Positions 24,525 through 34,108 of a DNA stretch of 41,415 nt are shown here, piece after piece. Under the pieces are notes generated by a model. That model ran no database searches and was not told where the DNA came from. It worked only from the letters and a program-made list of their open reading frames with translations. The position numbers and the translations under genes are program-made. Position 1 is the first letter of the stretch; each line of letters begins with the position of its first letter. This DNA comes from an uncultured Bacteroidales bacterium. Lineage in GTDB: Bacteria > Bacteroidota > Bacteroidia > Bacteroidales > Bacteroidaceae. Where the stretch lies: positions 1 to 41,415 of the forward strand of contig CADCIQ010000012.1 in NCBI GenBank assembly GCA_902801425.1, given 5' to 3'.

Positions 24525-24681
24525 GCCCCTCACCCGTCACTACATGACACCCTCTCCCCAAGGGGCGAGGGGAAAGTTACATTTTACCACCCAAAGAAAT
24601 AGAGCGAGAGGCTTTGACTAAAAATACATACTTTATCCCTCGCCCCTTTGGGAGAGGGTGCCCAAAGGGCGGGTGAGGGGC
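24525..24681. repeat. A-type palindromic element A2
   Basis: Arms GCCCCTCACCCGTCACTACATG... (24525) and ...GGGCGGGTGAGGGGC (24681) inverted. Small hairpins: GTCA-CTACA-TGAC left, GCCC-AAA-GGGC right. Fills the gap between the ROK gene stop and the murB start. Confidence 0.85.
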
Positions 24682-24683
24682 TA

Positions 24684-25646
24684 TTACTTCACCGCAGCAG
24701 CGCCCAAGACGGCTGCACCTGCACCATTGAGACCAGAAACAAGGAACTTTGCCTTACCTTTGAATACAGGCATTACATTCTCTTCGTATGCTTTCTTGAT
24801 AGGGTCGAAAAGCAAATCACCAGCCTTTGTCATTCCTCCGAAGAAAATGAAGGCCTCTGGAGAACAGAATGTTGCGAAATCTGCACAAGCCTCGCCAAGC
24901 AGTTTGCCTGTGAACTCATATATCTCTTTTGCCACCTCATCGCCCTTGCCTGCAGCTATACTGACATCAAGTGAGGTTATCTTGTCAAGTTCTATATCGC
25001 GAAGAAGCGTAGGACGATTGGTAGAAGATACTATTTCCATTGCGGTACGAGCCACACCCGTTGCGGAACAATAGGTTTCAAGGCATCCCTTACGACCACA
25101 ACCACATTGACGACCATTCTCCCTGCGCACGATGAAATGACCAAGTTCACCAGCCATACCATCACAGCCATATACCATTTCGCCATTTATGACGATACCA
25201 GAGCCAACGCCAGTACCGAGAGTGATAACGATAAAATTCTTCATGCCACGAGCCACACCGTAGGTCATTTCACCAAGGGCAGCAGCATTGGCATCGTTAG
25301 TAAGGTGAACAGGCAGACCACCAAGGCGGTCGGAGAACATCTTTGCCAATGGCACCTTTGAATCGTGAGCCCAAGGAAGGTTAGGAGCGAACTCTATGCA
25401 ACCGTTAAGGTAGTTGCCGTTAGGTGCGCCTGCACCCATGTATTCTATTTTCTCAAGACCTCCAACCTGCTCAATGATAGGCATAAGGCACTTGACGGCA
25501 GCATCCACATAGTCATCAGCGGTAGCATAGCCGCCAGTCTTCATTGTAGAAGATGCTATAATGTTACCCTCATGATCAACGATTCCAAATTCAGAGTTAG
25601 TTCCACCAAGGTCAAGGCCAATGGTATATGGTTTTGTCTGGTTCAT
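24684..25646 (-). CDS. ROK-family glucokinase
   Basis: A 320-residue sugar kinase, likely glucokinase: phosphorylates glucose with ATP in the cytoplasm. ROK features: TIGLDLGGTNSEFGIVDHEG (phosphate 1), HLTNDANAAALGEMTYG (catalytic Asp and sugar contacts), VITLGTGVGSGIVINGEM, GELGHFIV, and the zinc motif as CGCGRKGCLETYCSATG. The ending NGAGAAVLGAAAVK is typical. Own promoter at 25679-25708, divergent from the exporter gene. Stop TAA is two bases before the A2 element. Confidence 0.93.
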   Translation of the reverse strand: MNQTKPYTIGLDLGGTNSEFGIVDHEGNIIASSTMKTGGYATADDYVDAAVKCLMPIIEQVGGLEKIEYMGAGAPNGNYLNGCIEFAPNLPWAHDSKVPLAKMFSDRLGGLPVHLTNDANAAALGEMTYGVARGMKNFIVITLGTGVGSGIVINGEMVYGCDGMAGELGHFIVRRENGRQCGCGRKGCLETYCSATGVARTAMEIVSSTNRPTLLRDIELDKITSLDVSIAAGKGDEVAKEIYEFTGKLLGEACADFATFCSPEAFIFFGGMTKAGDLLFDPIKKAYEENVMPVFKGKAKFLVSGLNGAGAAVLGAAAVK

Positions 25647-25678
25647 ATTTTTTCAAGTTATTTACTAAAAATTCCGTA

Positions 25679-25708
25679 CAAAATTAAGAAAAAACGTGAA
25701 TACCACAA
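25679..25708 (-). promoter_or_regulatory. Promoter of the ROK glucokinase gene
   Basis: Minus strand: TTG (25706-25708), 19 bp, TAATTTTG (25679-25686). Confidence 0.7.
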
Positions 25709-25759
25709 AGTTTTTGGCATTATTTTGACAAGAAATGTATGCAATTCGGGAAAAATTAG

Positions 25760-25767
25760 TAATTTTG
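25760..25767 (+). promoter_or_regulatory. Probable -7 element of the LysE-type exporter gene
   Basis: TAATTTTG, with start near 25773. No TTG at the expected distance, so weaker support than the other promoters. Confidence 0.45.
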
Positions 25768-25833
25768 CAGTCCGAATCGCAAAAGTGTAAACACTTTAAA
25801 GCGTGAACATTCACATTATAAATTCAAGATAAA

Positions 25834-26499
25834 TTGCCTTTCCCATTCGACCAAATAAATATCCTTGAGCTGCTGCTGAAGGGCATATTCATCGGCGTTG
25901 TAGTATCTGCCCCAATGGGACCAGTCGGCGTGCTCTGTGTACAGCGAACCTTGAACAAAGGACGCAGATATGGTTTCGTGACAGGTGTAGGTGCTGCTAT
26001 CAGCGATATAATTTATGCCTTGCTCACGGGTTTCGGCATGAGTTTCGTTATGGATCTCATCACCGATCATCAGAATAAATTCTATCTGCAGATATTCGGC
26101 AGCATTATGCTATTCATCTTCGGACTCTATTGTTTCCGCAGCAATCCGATGAAGAATATCCATGTCAGCGGAAAGAAAGGAACACTATTCCACAACGGAC
26201 TGACGGCATTCATTGTCACCATTTCCAATCCGCTCATCATCTTCCTTTTCATGGCTTGCTATGCACAGGCGGCATTCGTCGTGCCCGACCATCCGTTCGA
26301 GATGTCACTCGGCTATGCCAGCATCTTCGGAGGTGCTTTGCTATGGTGGTGGGGCCTGACTTGGCTGATTGACAAGGTAAGGGAGAAATTCAGCAATAAG
26401 AGCATTATCTACATCAACCGACTGATAGGTAGCATAGTAATGGTGCTCTCCGCTATAATGTTCATTGGAACGGTATTCAATCTATATACATTTTATTAA
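25834..26499 (+). CDS. LysE/RhtB-type amino-acid exporter
   Basis: A 221-residue inner-membrane protein with about six membrane segments: GIFIGVVVSAPMGPVGVLCVQ (the conserved PGP-like start of LysE family helices), YGFVTGVGAAISDIIYALLTGFG, FYLQIFGSIMLFIFGLYCF, FHNGLTAFIVTISNPLIIFLFMACYAQ and a last helix ending VFNLYTFY. The family exports amino acids or related solutes; the substrate is not visible. The frame has a stop at 25819 and no ATG before the first helix, so translation most likely starts at TTG 25834, an uncommon start. Next gene begins 7 bp after the stop. Confidence 0.85.
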   Translation: MPFPFDQINILELLLKGIFIGVVVSAPMGPVGVLCVQRTLNKGRRYGFVTGVGAAISDIIYALLTGFGMSFVMDLITDHQNKFYLQIFGSIMLFIFGLYCFRSNPMKNIHVSGKKGTLFHNGLTAFIVTISNPLIIFLFMACYAQAAFVVPDHPFEMSLGYASIFGGALLWWWGLTWLIDKVREKFSNKSIIYINRLIGSIVMVLSAIMFIGTVFNLYTFY

Positions 26500-26505
26500 G
26501 CAACA

Positions 26506-27054
26506 ATGCTAATAGCCCAGAAACTCAGAAAAGAAAATATTGCCGAATACTTGCTATATATGTGGCAGGTAGAGGATATCATACGTGCTTACGGATGTAA
26601 TCTCCAGCAAATAAAGAAGGAGTACATATCACGCTTCGACTGTACCCACGAGCAGAAGGAGGAGATGGTGGACTGGTACGGTAACCTTATCCGCATGATA
26701 AATCAGGAAGGATGCCGAGAAAAAGGACATATCCAGATTAACAAGCTCGTGCTGCAACAACTATCAGAACTGCACACTCAGTTGCTCGATAGTCCGAAGT
26801 TCCCATTCTACAGCACGGAGTATTACAAGGTTCTTCCTTTCATCGTTGAGCTTCGCCAGAAGAACTCTAACGGTGAGGCTGCTGGAGAGATTGAGACCTG
26901 CTTCAACGCCCTCTATGGCACTATGCTCCTTCGCTTGCAGAATAAGGAGATAACCCAGAACACAGCAAATGCCGTAAAGGAAATAACCACCTTCATCGGT
27001 ATGCTCAACGACTATTACTTCAAGGAAAAGGAAGATCCGAAGTTCTGGGACTAA
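26506..27054 (+). CDS. DUF4924 family protein
   Basis: A 182-residue helical protein of a Bacteroidetes family of unknown function (DUF4924). Seen: LIAQKLRKENIAEYLLYMWQVEDIIRAYG at the start, MVDWYGNLIRMINQEG, HIQINKLVLQQLSELH and PKFPFYSTEYYKVLPFIVELR. No signal peptide, no metal motif. It follows the exporter by 7 bp and shares its transcript. The stop codon is followed two bases later by the A3 repeat element. Confidence 0.85.
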   Translation: MLIAQKLRKENIAEYLLYMWQVEDIIRAYGCNLQQIKKEYISRFDCTHEQKEEMVDWYGNLIRMINQEGCREKGHIQINKLVLQQLSELHTQLLDSPKFPFYSTEYYKVLPFIVELRQKNSNGEAAGEIETCFNALYGTMLLRLQNKEITQNTANAVKEITTFIGMLNDYYFKEKEDPKFWD

Positions 27055-27056
27055 GA

Positions 27057-27232
27057 GCCCCTCACCCGCCCTGCGGGCACCCTCTCCCCAAGGGGCGAGG
27101 GAAAAGTTAGTATTTCTAATCACAAAAAAGTTAAGAACAATATAAAATCCCTATCGCGCCCTCCCACAGCGAAAAAATGTAACTTTCTCCTCGCCCCTTG
27201 GGGAGAGGATGCCCAAAGGGCAGGTGAGGGGC
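27057..27232. repeat. A-type palindromic element A3
   Basis: Arms GCCCCTCACCCGCCCTGCGG (27057) and GGGCAGGTGAGGGGC (to 27232). Small hairpins GCCC-TGC-GGGC left and GCCC-AAA-GGGC right. It spans the whole gap from the DUF4924 stop to the prfC start region. Confidence 0.85.
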
Positions 27233-27244
27233 AGGACTCATTTT

Positions 27245-28843
27245 ATGAACAAAGAAATAGAAAGAAGACGCACCTTTGCGATTATCTCACACCCGGATGC
27301 GGGTAAGACTACATTGACCGAGAAATTCCTGCTTTTCGGTGGACAGATTCAGGTGGCTGGAGCAGTTAAGAACAATAAGATTCGTAAGACCGCTACCAGT
27401 GACTGGATGGATATTGAGAAGCAGCGTGGTATCTCCGTATCAACATCCGTGATGGAGTTTGACTATCTCCCAGAGGCTGAAAGAACAGAGGATGCCCTAC
27501 CCTACAAGGTGAATATTCTCGATACCCCTGGTCATCAGGACTTCGCGGAAGATACATACCGCACGCTCACAGCCGTTGACTCTGCCATCATCGTGGTTGA
27601 TGGCGCAAAGGGTGTGGAGGCACAGACACGTAAGCTCATGGAGGTCTGCCGTATGCGCAATACTCCTGTTATCATTTTCATCAATAAGATGGACCGTGAA
27701 GGCCGTGATCCTTTCGACCTTCTCGACGAACTTGAAGAAGAGCTTCAGATCAAGGTTCGCCCTCTCTCTTGGCCTATCAATCAGGGCGCAAAGTTCAAGG
27801 GTGTTTATAATATCTACGAGAATCAGCTCAACCTCTTCACACCTGACAAGCAGCGTGTAACAGAGAAGGTGGCTGTTGATATCAATTCTGACGAACTCGA
27901 CCAGACTGTCGGCGAACAGGACGCCAGCAAACTCCGCGAGGATCTTGAACTTGTGGATGGCGTTTACCCAGAGTTTGATGTTGAGACATACCGCTCAGCA
28001 GAGGTAGCGCCAGTATTCTTCGGTTCTGCGCTTAACAACTTCGGCGTTCAGGAACTTCTCGACTGCTTCGTAAAGATTGCTCCATCACCAAAGCCAACAA
28101 AGGCTGAGGAGCGTATGGTTAGTCCTGATGAAGAGAAGTTTACTGGTTTCATCTTCAAAATTACAGCCAACATCGACCCTAACCACCGCTCTTGTATCGC
28201 CTTCTGTAAAGTTTGCTCTGGCAAGTTCGTAAGAAATGCCCCTTACCTCCATGTAGGAATGGGCAAAACCGTGCGTTTCTCTTCTCCTACACAGTTTATG
28301 GCACAGCGTAAGTCAACCATCGACGAGGCTTGGGCAGGCGACATCGTTGGTCTTCCTGACAATGGAATCTTCAAAATTGGCGATACTCTTACCGAAGGTG
28401 AGAAGATTCATTTCCGCGGATTGCCTTCATTCTCCCCAGAGCTTTTCAAGTATATTGAGAACGATGACCCTATGAAGTCTAAGCAGTTCCAGAAGGGACT
28501 TGAGCAGTTGATGAACGAGGGTGTGGCTCAGTTATTCGTAAACCAGTTTAATGGCCGTAAGATTGTAGGAACTGTAGGTCAGCTTCAGTTTGAGGTCATC
28601 CAGTATCGTCTGGAGAACGAATATAACGCCAAGTGTCGTTGGGAGCCTGTTCATCTCCACAAGGCTTGCTGGATAGAGAGCGACGATGCACAGGAGCTTG
28701 AAGCATTCAAGAAGCGTAAGTATCAGTATATGGCAAAGGACAAGGATGGTCGTGACGTCTTCCTCGCCGACTCTGGCTACGTGCTTTCAATGGCTCAGCA
28801 GGATTTCGAGAATATCAAGTTCCACTTTACGAGTGAGTTCTAA
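27245..28843 (+). CDS. prfC: Peptide chain release factor 3
   Basis: From ATG 27245 the protein has 532 residues and starts [20 protein letters not shown], as expected; a start at 27209 would add repeat-encoded residues (MPKGQVRG). RF3 is a GTPase that recycles RF1/RF2 from the ribosome. G motifs: [13 protein letters not shown] (G1), [10 protein letters not shown] (G2), DTPGHQDF (G3), NKMDREGRD (G4). The later domains include [35 protein letters not shown] and [11 protein letters not shown]. Length is normal. Followed by an inverted-repeat element that may end transcription. Confidence 0.97.
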   Translation: MNKEIERRRTFAIISHPDAGKTTLTEKFLLFGGQIQVAGAVKNNKIRKTATSDWMDIEKQRGISVSTSVMEFDYLPEAERTEDALPYKVNILDTPGHQDFAEDTYRTLTAVDSAIIVVDGAKGVEAQTRKLMEVCRMRNTPVIIFINKMDREGRDPFDLLDELEEELQIKVRPLSWPINQGAKFKGVYNIYENQLNLFTPDKQRVTEKVAVDINSDELDQTVGEQDASKLREDLELVDGVYPEFDVETYRSAEVAPVFFGSALNNFGVQELLDCFVKIAPSPKPTKAEERMVSPDEEKFTGFIFKITANIDPNHRSCIAFCKVCSGKFVRNAPYLHVGMGKTVRFSSPTQFMAQRKSTIDEAWAGDIVGLPDNGIFKIGDTLTEGEKIHFRGLPSFSPELFKYIENDDPMKSKQFQKGLEQLMNEGVAQLFVNQFNGRKIVGTVGQLQFEVIQYRLENEYNAKCRWEPVHLHKACWIESDDAQELEAFKKRKYQYMAKDKDGRDVFLADSGYVLSMAQQDFENIKFHFTSEF

Positions 28844-28853
28844 ATAAATTCAG

Positions 28854-28959
28854 AAATGAAAAGTGAAAAATGAAAAATACAAGTTACATTTTCTCGCTTA
28901 CCGCGATAATCAGTAACTATTCATTGTAACCCGTATTTTTCATTTTTCACTTTTCATTT
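28854..28959. repeat. Inverted-repeat element, C type
   Basis: Arms of about 35 bp: AAATGAAAAGTGAAAAATG... (28854-28888) and its inverse ending CACTTTTCATTT (28925-28959), with few mismatches. The TTTTTCATTTTTC core is the same as the runs inside ccsBA. It probably doubles as the prfC terminator. Confidence 0.75.
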
Positions 28960-29000
28960 TCCATTTTTTATTCTATTTTTCAAGAAAAAGAGGAAAAAAT

Positions 29001-29031
29001 TTGGAACTCTTAGCAAATATTTTTATATTTG
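29001..29031 (+). promoter_or_regulatory. Promoter of the second toxin-antitoxin pair
   Basis: TTG (29001-29003), 20 bp, TATATTTG (29024-29031); start near 29037, only about 13 nt before the antitoxin ATG. Confidence 0.75.
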
Positions 29032-29049
29032 CAAAAAATATCATCAGTT

Positions 29050-29325
29050 ATGAGTACAGCAGAACAAGCAGCACGTAAAGTGTATAACGAATATCATTTA
29101 GGAGAGTTGCCAACAGACGTAAAACGCCAGTTAATCATATTATTCCTAAACTCACCATCCATTATCTCACAAGAAAAGGATGGTGCAGAAGAAAACATGC
29201 CACAGATTTCTGCTGAAGCTCTTAGACAAAGGGCTGAAAAATCATTCCATGAAGCAAAAGAAGGCAAAGGCGAACCTATTGACAAGCTATTCGACAAATT
29301 GGAAGCTAAATATAAGTGGCTATGA
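29050..29325 (+). CDS. Antitoxin of a RelE/ParE-type pair
   Basis: From ATG 29050 it has 91 residues; the longer frame from 29029 would start at or before the predicted transcript start. The N-terminal half is helical (TAEQAARKVYNEYHLGELPTDVKRQL), the C-terminal half is charged (EALRQRAEKSFHEAKEGKGEPIDKLFDKLEAKYKW) and should wrap the toxin. I do not recognise the family by name. Its stop overlaps the toxin ATG as ATGA, the usual arrangement. Confidence 0.75.
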   Translation: MSTAEQAARKVYNEYHLGELPTDVKRQLIILFLNSPSIISQEKDGAEENMPQISAEALRQRAEKSFHEAKEGKGEPIDKLFDKLEAKYKWL

Positions 29326-29633
29326 ATATAGAATACACGCCTTCCTTCCATGAAGCAATGGATAACACGTTGTCTTGTGGTCAGAAATTCTATACCCACA
29401 AAATTCTTTCCACAACCATCAACACATTAAAGAAATACAGGGATTTACTTAAAGCCAATCCCTTGCTTGGTTCAACAGAACCATTACTCAACAACCTTTC
29501 CATAGAGTACAGATCATTAGTAATTTACAAGCACATCAAATTGATATACTTTATCTATGAAGATGTTTTGTATTTTGCTGATATATGGGATACAAGGCAA
29601 TCTGAAGATTCACTTCGTGAAAGAATAAATTAA
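29322..29633 (+). CDS. RelE/ParE-superfamily toxin
   Basis: A 103-residue protein from ATG 29322 (a GTG at 29316 is possible but breaks the ATGA coupling). Toxin-like features: YTPSFHEAMDNTL start, LSTTINTLKKYRDLLKANPLLG in the helical hairpin, then three short strands with IEYRSLVIYKHIKLIYFIYEDVLYFADIWDTRQ. The R-x-L-x-x-YK-H-x-x-x-Y-F pattern and the W-D-T-R-Q end fit ParE-type toxins of Bacteroidetes, which often lack the RelE catalytic set. Target not predictable from sequence. Confidence 0.8.
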   Translation: MNIEYTPSFHEAMDNTLSCGQKFYTHKILSTTINTLKKYRDLLKANPLLGSTEPLLNNLSIEYRSLVIYKHIKLIYFIYEDVLYFADIWDTRQSEDSLRERIN

Positions 29634-29640
29634 TAAACCT

Positions 29641-30519
29641 ATGAAACTAACTTTCCTCGGAACAGGAACCTCAATAGGCGTGCCGGCAATAGGATGCCAA
29701 TGTGAGGTATGCCGTAGCACAGAACCACGCGACAAGCGATTGCGCCAGTCTGCCTTTCTTGAGACTGACGGAGGTATCCGTGTGCTTATTGACTGCGGGC
29801 CAGACTTCCGACAGCAGACTACCCGATTCCCGTTCACCAAGATTGATGCCGTAGTAATCAGCCATATCCATTTCGATCATGTGGCAGGAATTGATGATCT
29901 CCGCCCTTATTGCCTGTTTGGCGATGTGGATATTTATTGTCAGGACGACGTTGTGAAAGCCCTGCACCAGACTATGCCCTATTGTTTCAAGGAGAACCTA
30001 TACCCAGGTGTGCCACACCTTAACCTCCACACCATAGTGCCTCACAAGCCATTCATTGTCAAAAGAGACAACGAGGTAGTGGCACATTTCCCTCCAAGCG
30101 GCTCAAATCTCGCAGGTGTCATCAACAAGGTAGGACGCACTATTTCAGTGCCCCTTGCAACTGGCACTCTCCAGATAACCCCGATTCAGGTGATGCATGG
30201 CAAGATGCCGATATTAGGGTTTATTTTCAGAGAAAAAGCCCAAAGCCTCGCCTACATAACCGACATGAAGAGCATAGAAGATTCGGAATATGAGTATCTT
30301 CACGATATTGATACGCTCGTTGTTAATGCTCTCCGCTTTGAGAAACCGCACCACAGCCATCAGCTTGTAGATGATGCCATAGCCGTAAGCCGCCGCATAG
30401 GTGCAAAGAGAACATATCTCATCCACCTCACCCACGACATCGGCACTCACGCCATTGCTAACAGCCGACTCCCAGAAGGTTTCGAATTCGCCTACGATGG
30501 CCAGATTATCAACTGCTAA
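29641..30519 (+). CDS. PhnP-like metallo-beta-lactamase-fold hydrolase
   Basis: A 292-residue hydrolase. Start KLTFLGTGTSIGVPAIGCQCEVC is typical of PhnP-like phosphodiesterases, including the Cys pair for a structural zinc. The active-site motif is SHIHFDHVAGIDDLRPY (HxHxDH), with later metal ligands likely in QVMHGKMPILG, AYITDMKSI and LIHLTHDIG. PhnP works on cyclic phosphodiesters such as ribose cyclic phosphates; here no phosphonate genes are near, so it may be a general phosphodiesterase. It starts 7 bp after the toxin gene. A bidirectional terminator follows. Confidence 0.85.
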   Translation: MKLTFLGTGTSIGVPAIGCQCEVCRSTEPRDKRLRQSAFLETDGGIRVLIDCGPDFRQQTTRFPFTKIDAVVISHIHFDHVAGIDDLRPYCLFGDVDIYCQDDVVKALHQTMPYCFKENLYPGVPHLNLHTIVPHKPFIVKRDNEVVAHFPPSGSNLAGVINKVGRTISVPLATGTLQITPIQVMHGKMPILGFIFREKAQSLAYITDMKSIEDSEYEYLHDIDTLVVNALRFEKPHHSHQLVDDAIAVSRRIGAKRTYLIHLTHDIGTHAIANSRLPEGFEFAYDGQIINC

Positions 30520-30530
30520 TCGATAAAAGA

Positions 30531-30570
30531 AAACGGATGCGTCAGATCAAACAAGACACATCCGTTTTTT
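30531..30570. terminator. Terminator between the hydrolase gene and trpG
   Basis: AAACGGATG (30531-30539) with CATCCGTTT (30559-30567) followed by TTT on +, and A-run on the other side, so it serves both convergent transcripts, including the end of the trp operon. Confidence 0.85.
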
Positions 30571-30607
30571 ATATTACTATCGACAATTATCCGTTTTCAA
30601 TTAAGCT

Positions 30608-31192
30608 CTACTTACAGTTCAGCCAGTTGTTTATCATCTTCCTTCCATCTGGAGTTAGTACGCTCTCTGGATGAAATTGTATGCCGTGGATGTCATATTC
30701 CTTATGACGAAGTGCCATAATCTGGCCGCCTTCGCTCTCAGCTGTTATCTCAAGGCATTCAGGGAAGTTATCGCGACTTACCACCCATGAGTGATAGCGT
30801 CCCATCACTATGCTCATAGGGAGACCTGAGAAGACGATGTCATTACCCAACTGTGTGCCAACCGTTGCAACACCGTGGAACACATCTGAAAGGTTTATCA
30901 ATTTTGCACCAAACACCTCTGCTATTGCCTGATGGCCGAGGCATACGCCAAGAATAGGTTTCTTGCCGGCAAATGTACGGATTACATCGAGAAGCAATCC
31001 TGCCTCTGATGGTATGCCAGGACCAGGAGAGAGCACAATCTTGTCAAACTCTATGTTGTCGGCATTATCTATCAACGCCTGTACTTCCGGCTGGTCATTA
31101 CGATATACGACAACCTCTGCCCCAAGTTCCTTGATAAGATGGGCAAGGTTGTAGGTAAACGAGTCGTAGTTGTCTATGATTACTATTTTCAT
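30608..31192 (-). CDS. trpG: Anthranilate synthase component II (glutamine amidotransferase)
   Basis: A 194-residue amidotransferase that feeds ammonia from glutamine to TrpE. Class I triad region: GVCLGHQAIAEVFG with the catalytic Cys, and HGIQFHPESV with His-x-Glu. Start KIVIIDNYDSFTYNL and SPGPGIPSEAG are typical. It is the last gene of the trp operon (DCFABEG). The gap to trpE is filled by element B1. Confidence 0.96.
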   Translation of the reverse strand: MKIVIIDNYDSFTYNLAHLIKELGAEVVVYRNDQPEVQALIDNADNIEFDKIVLSPGPGIPSEAGLLLDVIRTFAGKKPILGVCLGHQAIAEVFGAKLINLSDVFHGVATVGTQLGNDIVFSGLPMSIVMGRYHSWVVSRDNFPECLEITAESEGGQIMALRHKEYDIHGIQFHPESVLTPDGRKMINNWLNCK

Positions 31193-31203
31193 AATAAAGA
31201 TTC

Positions 31204-31332
31204 GGCCTCTCCCCCCGCCCTCCCCCGTAGGGAGGGAGCCGGAAGGCTAAAGGCAATTCTATTATTTTCTTTTTTTATTCACTCATGGTCACTCCGGCTC
31301 CCTCCCTACGGGGGAGGGCGGGGGGAGAGGCC
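31204..31332. repeat. B-type palindromic element B1
   Basis: Arms GGCCTCTCCCCCCGCCCTCC (31204) and its inverse ending GGGGGGAGAGGCC (31332). Each arm has a CTCCC-CCGTA-GGGAG hairpin. It lies between trpE and trpG, starting five bases after the trpE stop. Confidence 0.85.
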
Positions 31333-31337
31333 TCCTT

Positions 31338-32744
31338 TTATAGTTTCTCAGCAATTACTATAGCCTTACGCAAAGCTCCAAGCTTATTGTTCACTTCCTG
31401 AAGCTCATACTCCTCATCACTCTTTGCCACGATGCCGCCTCCTGCCTGGAACCAGAGTTCGCCGTTACGGCTAACGAATGTACGGATGGTAATAGCTTGA
31501 TTAAGAGAGCGGTCGAAGCCTATAAAACCGATACAACCGCCGTATGCACCACGATTGTGAGGCTCAAGCTCTGAGATAATCTGCATGGCACGAACCTTTG
31601 GAGCACCAGAGAGAGTTCCTGCTGGGAAGGTATCAATAAATGCCTTTATCGGGTCGGCATTCTTGTCGAGAGTGCCACTCACACGACTTACGAGATGTAT
31701 TACGTGAGAATAGAACTGCATATCCTTGTAGAAATCCACCTTCACACCGTGACAGTTGCGTGAAAGGTCGTTGCGAGCAAGGTCAACAAGCATAACGTGC
31801 TCGGCATTCTCCTTAGGGTCGGTACGCAGATACTCCGCATTCTGACGATCCTGCTCCGTATTGCCTGTACGCTTTGTTGTGCCGGCAATAGGGTCGATAT
31901 AGGCATGATATGAATCGCCCTTCTTCTCTATGCGACAATGTGTCTCTGGTGAAGAACCGAAGATGCGGAAGCCTCCGAAATCGAAATAGAAAAGATATGG
32001 TGAAGGGTTGATGCTGCGAAGAGCGCGATAGAGCTTGAAATCATCACCCTCATACTTCTGCTTGAAACGGCGGGAGAGCACAATCTGGAATACATCACCA
32101 CGAAGGCAATGCTTAATGCCCTGACGGATATTTGCCTTATGCTCCTCATCGGTAAGGGTAGATGTATAGTCGCCTACCGGGTGGAAGTCGTAAGGACGAA
32201 TCTGACGGTTATTGATATCCTTCTCAAGAACATCGAGATCGTCTGGCTCACCTTCGCTAAGCAGCTCAATAATGATCATCTCATTACGGAAATGGTCGAA
32301 CACCACCACATCCTTATAGAGGATATACAGAAGGTCTGGGGCATCATTCTGAGGCTGTGTCTCATCCTTCACGTTGATATTCTCGAAATAGCGCACGGCA
32401 TTGAAAGAGGTATAGCCGAAGAGTCCGCAGTTCTCGCTATTCTCGCCCTCCACCTGGAAGGAAGAGAGGAACTCGTTGATGAGCTGGGCTGAGCCGTACT
32501 CCTTGGTTATCTCGTGCTGTGTCTGTGTGCCGTCGGGATATTTACACACGCCCATACCATGCTCGATAGAGACGCTACCGATAGGATGAACACCGATGAA
32601 CGAACGTGAGTTCTCGCCACCGTGATAGTCAGAACACTCCATGAGAGCCGACATTGGGTAGTCGTCACGAATTTTCATATATGCAGATACCGGGGTATTC
32701 AAATCGCCGAGTATCTTCTTTGAAGCTGTTTTGTATTTGTACAT
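31338..32744 (-). CDS. trpE: Anthranilate synthase component I
   Basis: From ATG 32744 it has 468 residues (MYKYKTASKKILGD); the longer frame from 32825 is translation of repeat A4 (APWGEDARRAGEG) and is rejected. TrpE makes anthranilate from chorismate with TrpG. Seen: SALMECSDYHGG (the feedback-site region, usually LLES), the chorismate-binding core FGSSPETHCRIEKKG, DPIAGTTKRTGN, LVDLARNDLSR, FPAGTLSGAPKVRAMQII and RGAYGGCIGFIGF. Length normal. Sixth gene of the operon. Confidence 0.96.
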   Translation of the reverse strand: MYKYKTASKKILGDLNTPVSAYMKIRDDYPMSALMECSDYHGGENSRSFIGVHPIGSVSIEHGMGVCKYPDGTQTQHEITKEYGSAQLINEFLSSFQVEGENSENCGLFGYTSFNAVRYFENINVKDETQPQNDAPDLLYILYKDVVVFDHFRNEMIIIELLSEGEPDDLDVLEKDINNRQIRPYDFHPVGDYTSTLTDEEHKANIRQGIKHCLRGDVFQIVLSRRFKQKYEGDDFKLYRALRSINPSPYLFYFDFGGFRIFGSSPETHCRIEKKGDSYHAYIDPIAGTTKRTGNTEQDRQNAEYLRTDPKENAEHVMLVDLARNDLSRNCHGVKVDFYKDMQFYSHVIHLVSRVSGTLDKNADPIKAFIDTFPAGTLSGAPKVRAMQIISELEPHNRGAYGGCIGFIGFDRSLNQAITIRTFVSRNGELWFQAGGGIVAKSDEEYELQEVNNKLGALRKAIVIAEKL

Positions 32745-32758
32745 AATAAAAAAGATTG

Positions 32759-32906
32759 GCCCCTCACCTGCCCTACGGGCATCCTCTCCCCAAGGGGCGA
32801 GGGGAATATTAGTATTTCTAATCACATGCTCCTCACATAAACGCTCTATTGTAACTTTCCCCTCGCCCCTTGGGGAGAGGGTGTCACATAGTGACGGGTG
32901 AGGGGC
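32759..32906. repeat. A-type palindromic element A4
   Basis: Arms GCCCCTCACCTGCCCTACGG (32759) and GTGACGGGTGAGGGGC (to 32906). Small hairpins GCCC-TAC-GGGC and GTCAC-ATA-GTGAC. Between trpB stop and trpE start. Confidence 0.85.
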
Positions 32907-32912
32907 CGCTTG

Positions 32913-34100
32913 TTATATCTTCGCTTTCAAATACGTATCCAGATCCTTGTCTCCTCTACCTGATACGGTGAGGACAACCACATCGTCCTTCTTGAACTGT
33001 CCTGCCACCTTTGGAAGAAGGGCGAGGGCATGGGCTGACTCAAGGGCAGGAATGATACCCTCCATACGGGTAAGCTCGAAGGCAGCACGAAGCGCCTCAT
33101 CGTCATTGGCAGGAAGAACCTGAGCACGACCTGTCTCATAGAGGTTACAATGCATAGGACCTGTGCCCGGATAGTCAAGACCGGCAGAGATTGAGTAAGG
33201 CTCTATAATCTGTCCGTCCTCTGTCTGCATAAGACGAATCTTTGAACCGTGGAGAATTCCGATAGTGCCCACCTGCATACTTGCAGCCGTCTTGTCGGTA
33301 TCTACTCCGAGACCACCTGCCTCACCAAGGATAATCTTCACGCGCTCGTCATCGAGATAGTGGTAGATAGTGCCGGCAGCATTTGAACCGCCTCCCACGC
33401 AAGCCATGAGATAGTCAGGATAGTTGCGGCCTATCTTTTCCTCCAACTGCCATTTTATCTCCTCAGAGATAACGCTCTGGAGCTTTGCCACCATCTCTGG
33501 ATATGGGTGTGGACCTACGGTTGAACCGATGATATAGAAGGTATCGGCAGGATGGCAGCACCAGTCGCGGATAGCCTCGTTTGTTCCGTCCTTCAAGGTC
33601 TTGTTACCGCTCTGAACAGGCACAACGGTAGCACCGAGCATCTTCATACGCTCCACGTTCACATGCTGTCGCTCCACATCGAGAGCACCCATATAAACCG
33701 TGCAAGGCATATCCATAAGGGCACATGCAGTAGCAGTTGCCACACCATGCTGTCCAGCGCCTGTCTCTGCGATGATACGTGTCTTGCCCATCTTCTTTGC
33801 CACGAGAATCTGACCGAGCGCATTGTTTATCTTATGCGCTCCCGTGTGGTTCAAATCCTCGCGCTTCAAATAGAGCTGACATCCGTACTTCTCGCTCATG
33901 CGCTTTGCGAAGTAGAGAGGTGAAGGGCGACCAACATAGTCACGCAGAAGGGCATGATATTCCTTCTTGAACTCCTCGCTCTCGATGATAGGGAGGTACG
34001 CATTCTTCAGGTCCTCCACCGTCTTGTATAATATCTCAGGGATATAGGCACCACCATAGTTGCCGTAGAATCCCAGATCGTTTACTGTGTATTTGCTCAT
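32913..34100 (-). CDS. trpB: Tryptophan synthase beta chain
   Basis: A 395-residue PLP enzyme that joins indole and serine. Seen: [13 protein letters not shown]-type start ([15 protein letters not shown]), [32 protein letters not shown] with the PLP lysine, [28 protein letters not shown] for the phosphate, and [12 protein letters not shown] at the end. Length matches TrpB1. Fifth gene here; in the usual Bacteroidetes order it is first. It keeps trpA next to it. Confidence 0.97.
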   Translation of the reverse strand: MSKYTVNDLGFYGNYGGAYIPEILYKTVEDLKNAYLPIIESEEFKKEYHALLRDYVGRPSPLYFAKRMSEKYGCQLYLKREDLNHTGAHKINNALGQILVAKKMGKTRIIAETGAGQHGVATATACALMDMPCTVYMGALDVERQHVNVERMKMLGATVVPVQSGNKTLKDGTNEAIRDWCCHPADTFYIIGSTVGPHPYPEMVAKLQSVISEEIKWQLEEKIGRNYPDYLMACVGGGSNAAGTIYHYLDDERVKIILGEAGGLGVDTDKTAASMQVGTIGILHGSKIRLMQTEDGQIIEPYSISAGLDYPGTGPMHCNLYETGRAQVLPANDDEALRAAFELTRMEGIIPALESAHALALLPKVAGQFKKDDVVVLTVSGRGDKDLDTYLKAKI

Positions 34101-34108
34101 AATAATTC

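Noticed and set aside
27209-27244. Longer N-terminus for RF3
   Set aside because: Adds [12 protein letters not shown] from repeat A3; RF3 proteins start close to MNKEIERRR.
31204-31332. Rho-independent terminator for trpE in B1
   Set aside because: The hairpin is strong, but the arms end in GGCC with no U-run, and trpG would be cut off; better seen as an intercistronic repeat.
32745-32825. Longer N-terminus for TrpE
   Set aside because: The extra residues (APWGEDARRAGEG) are repeat A4 read as protein; the family start fits ATG 32744.
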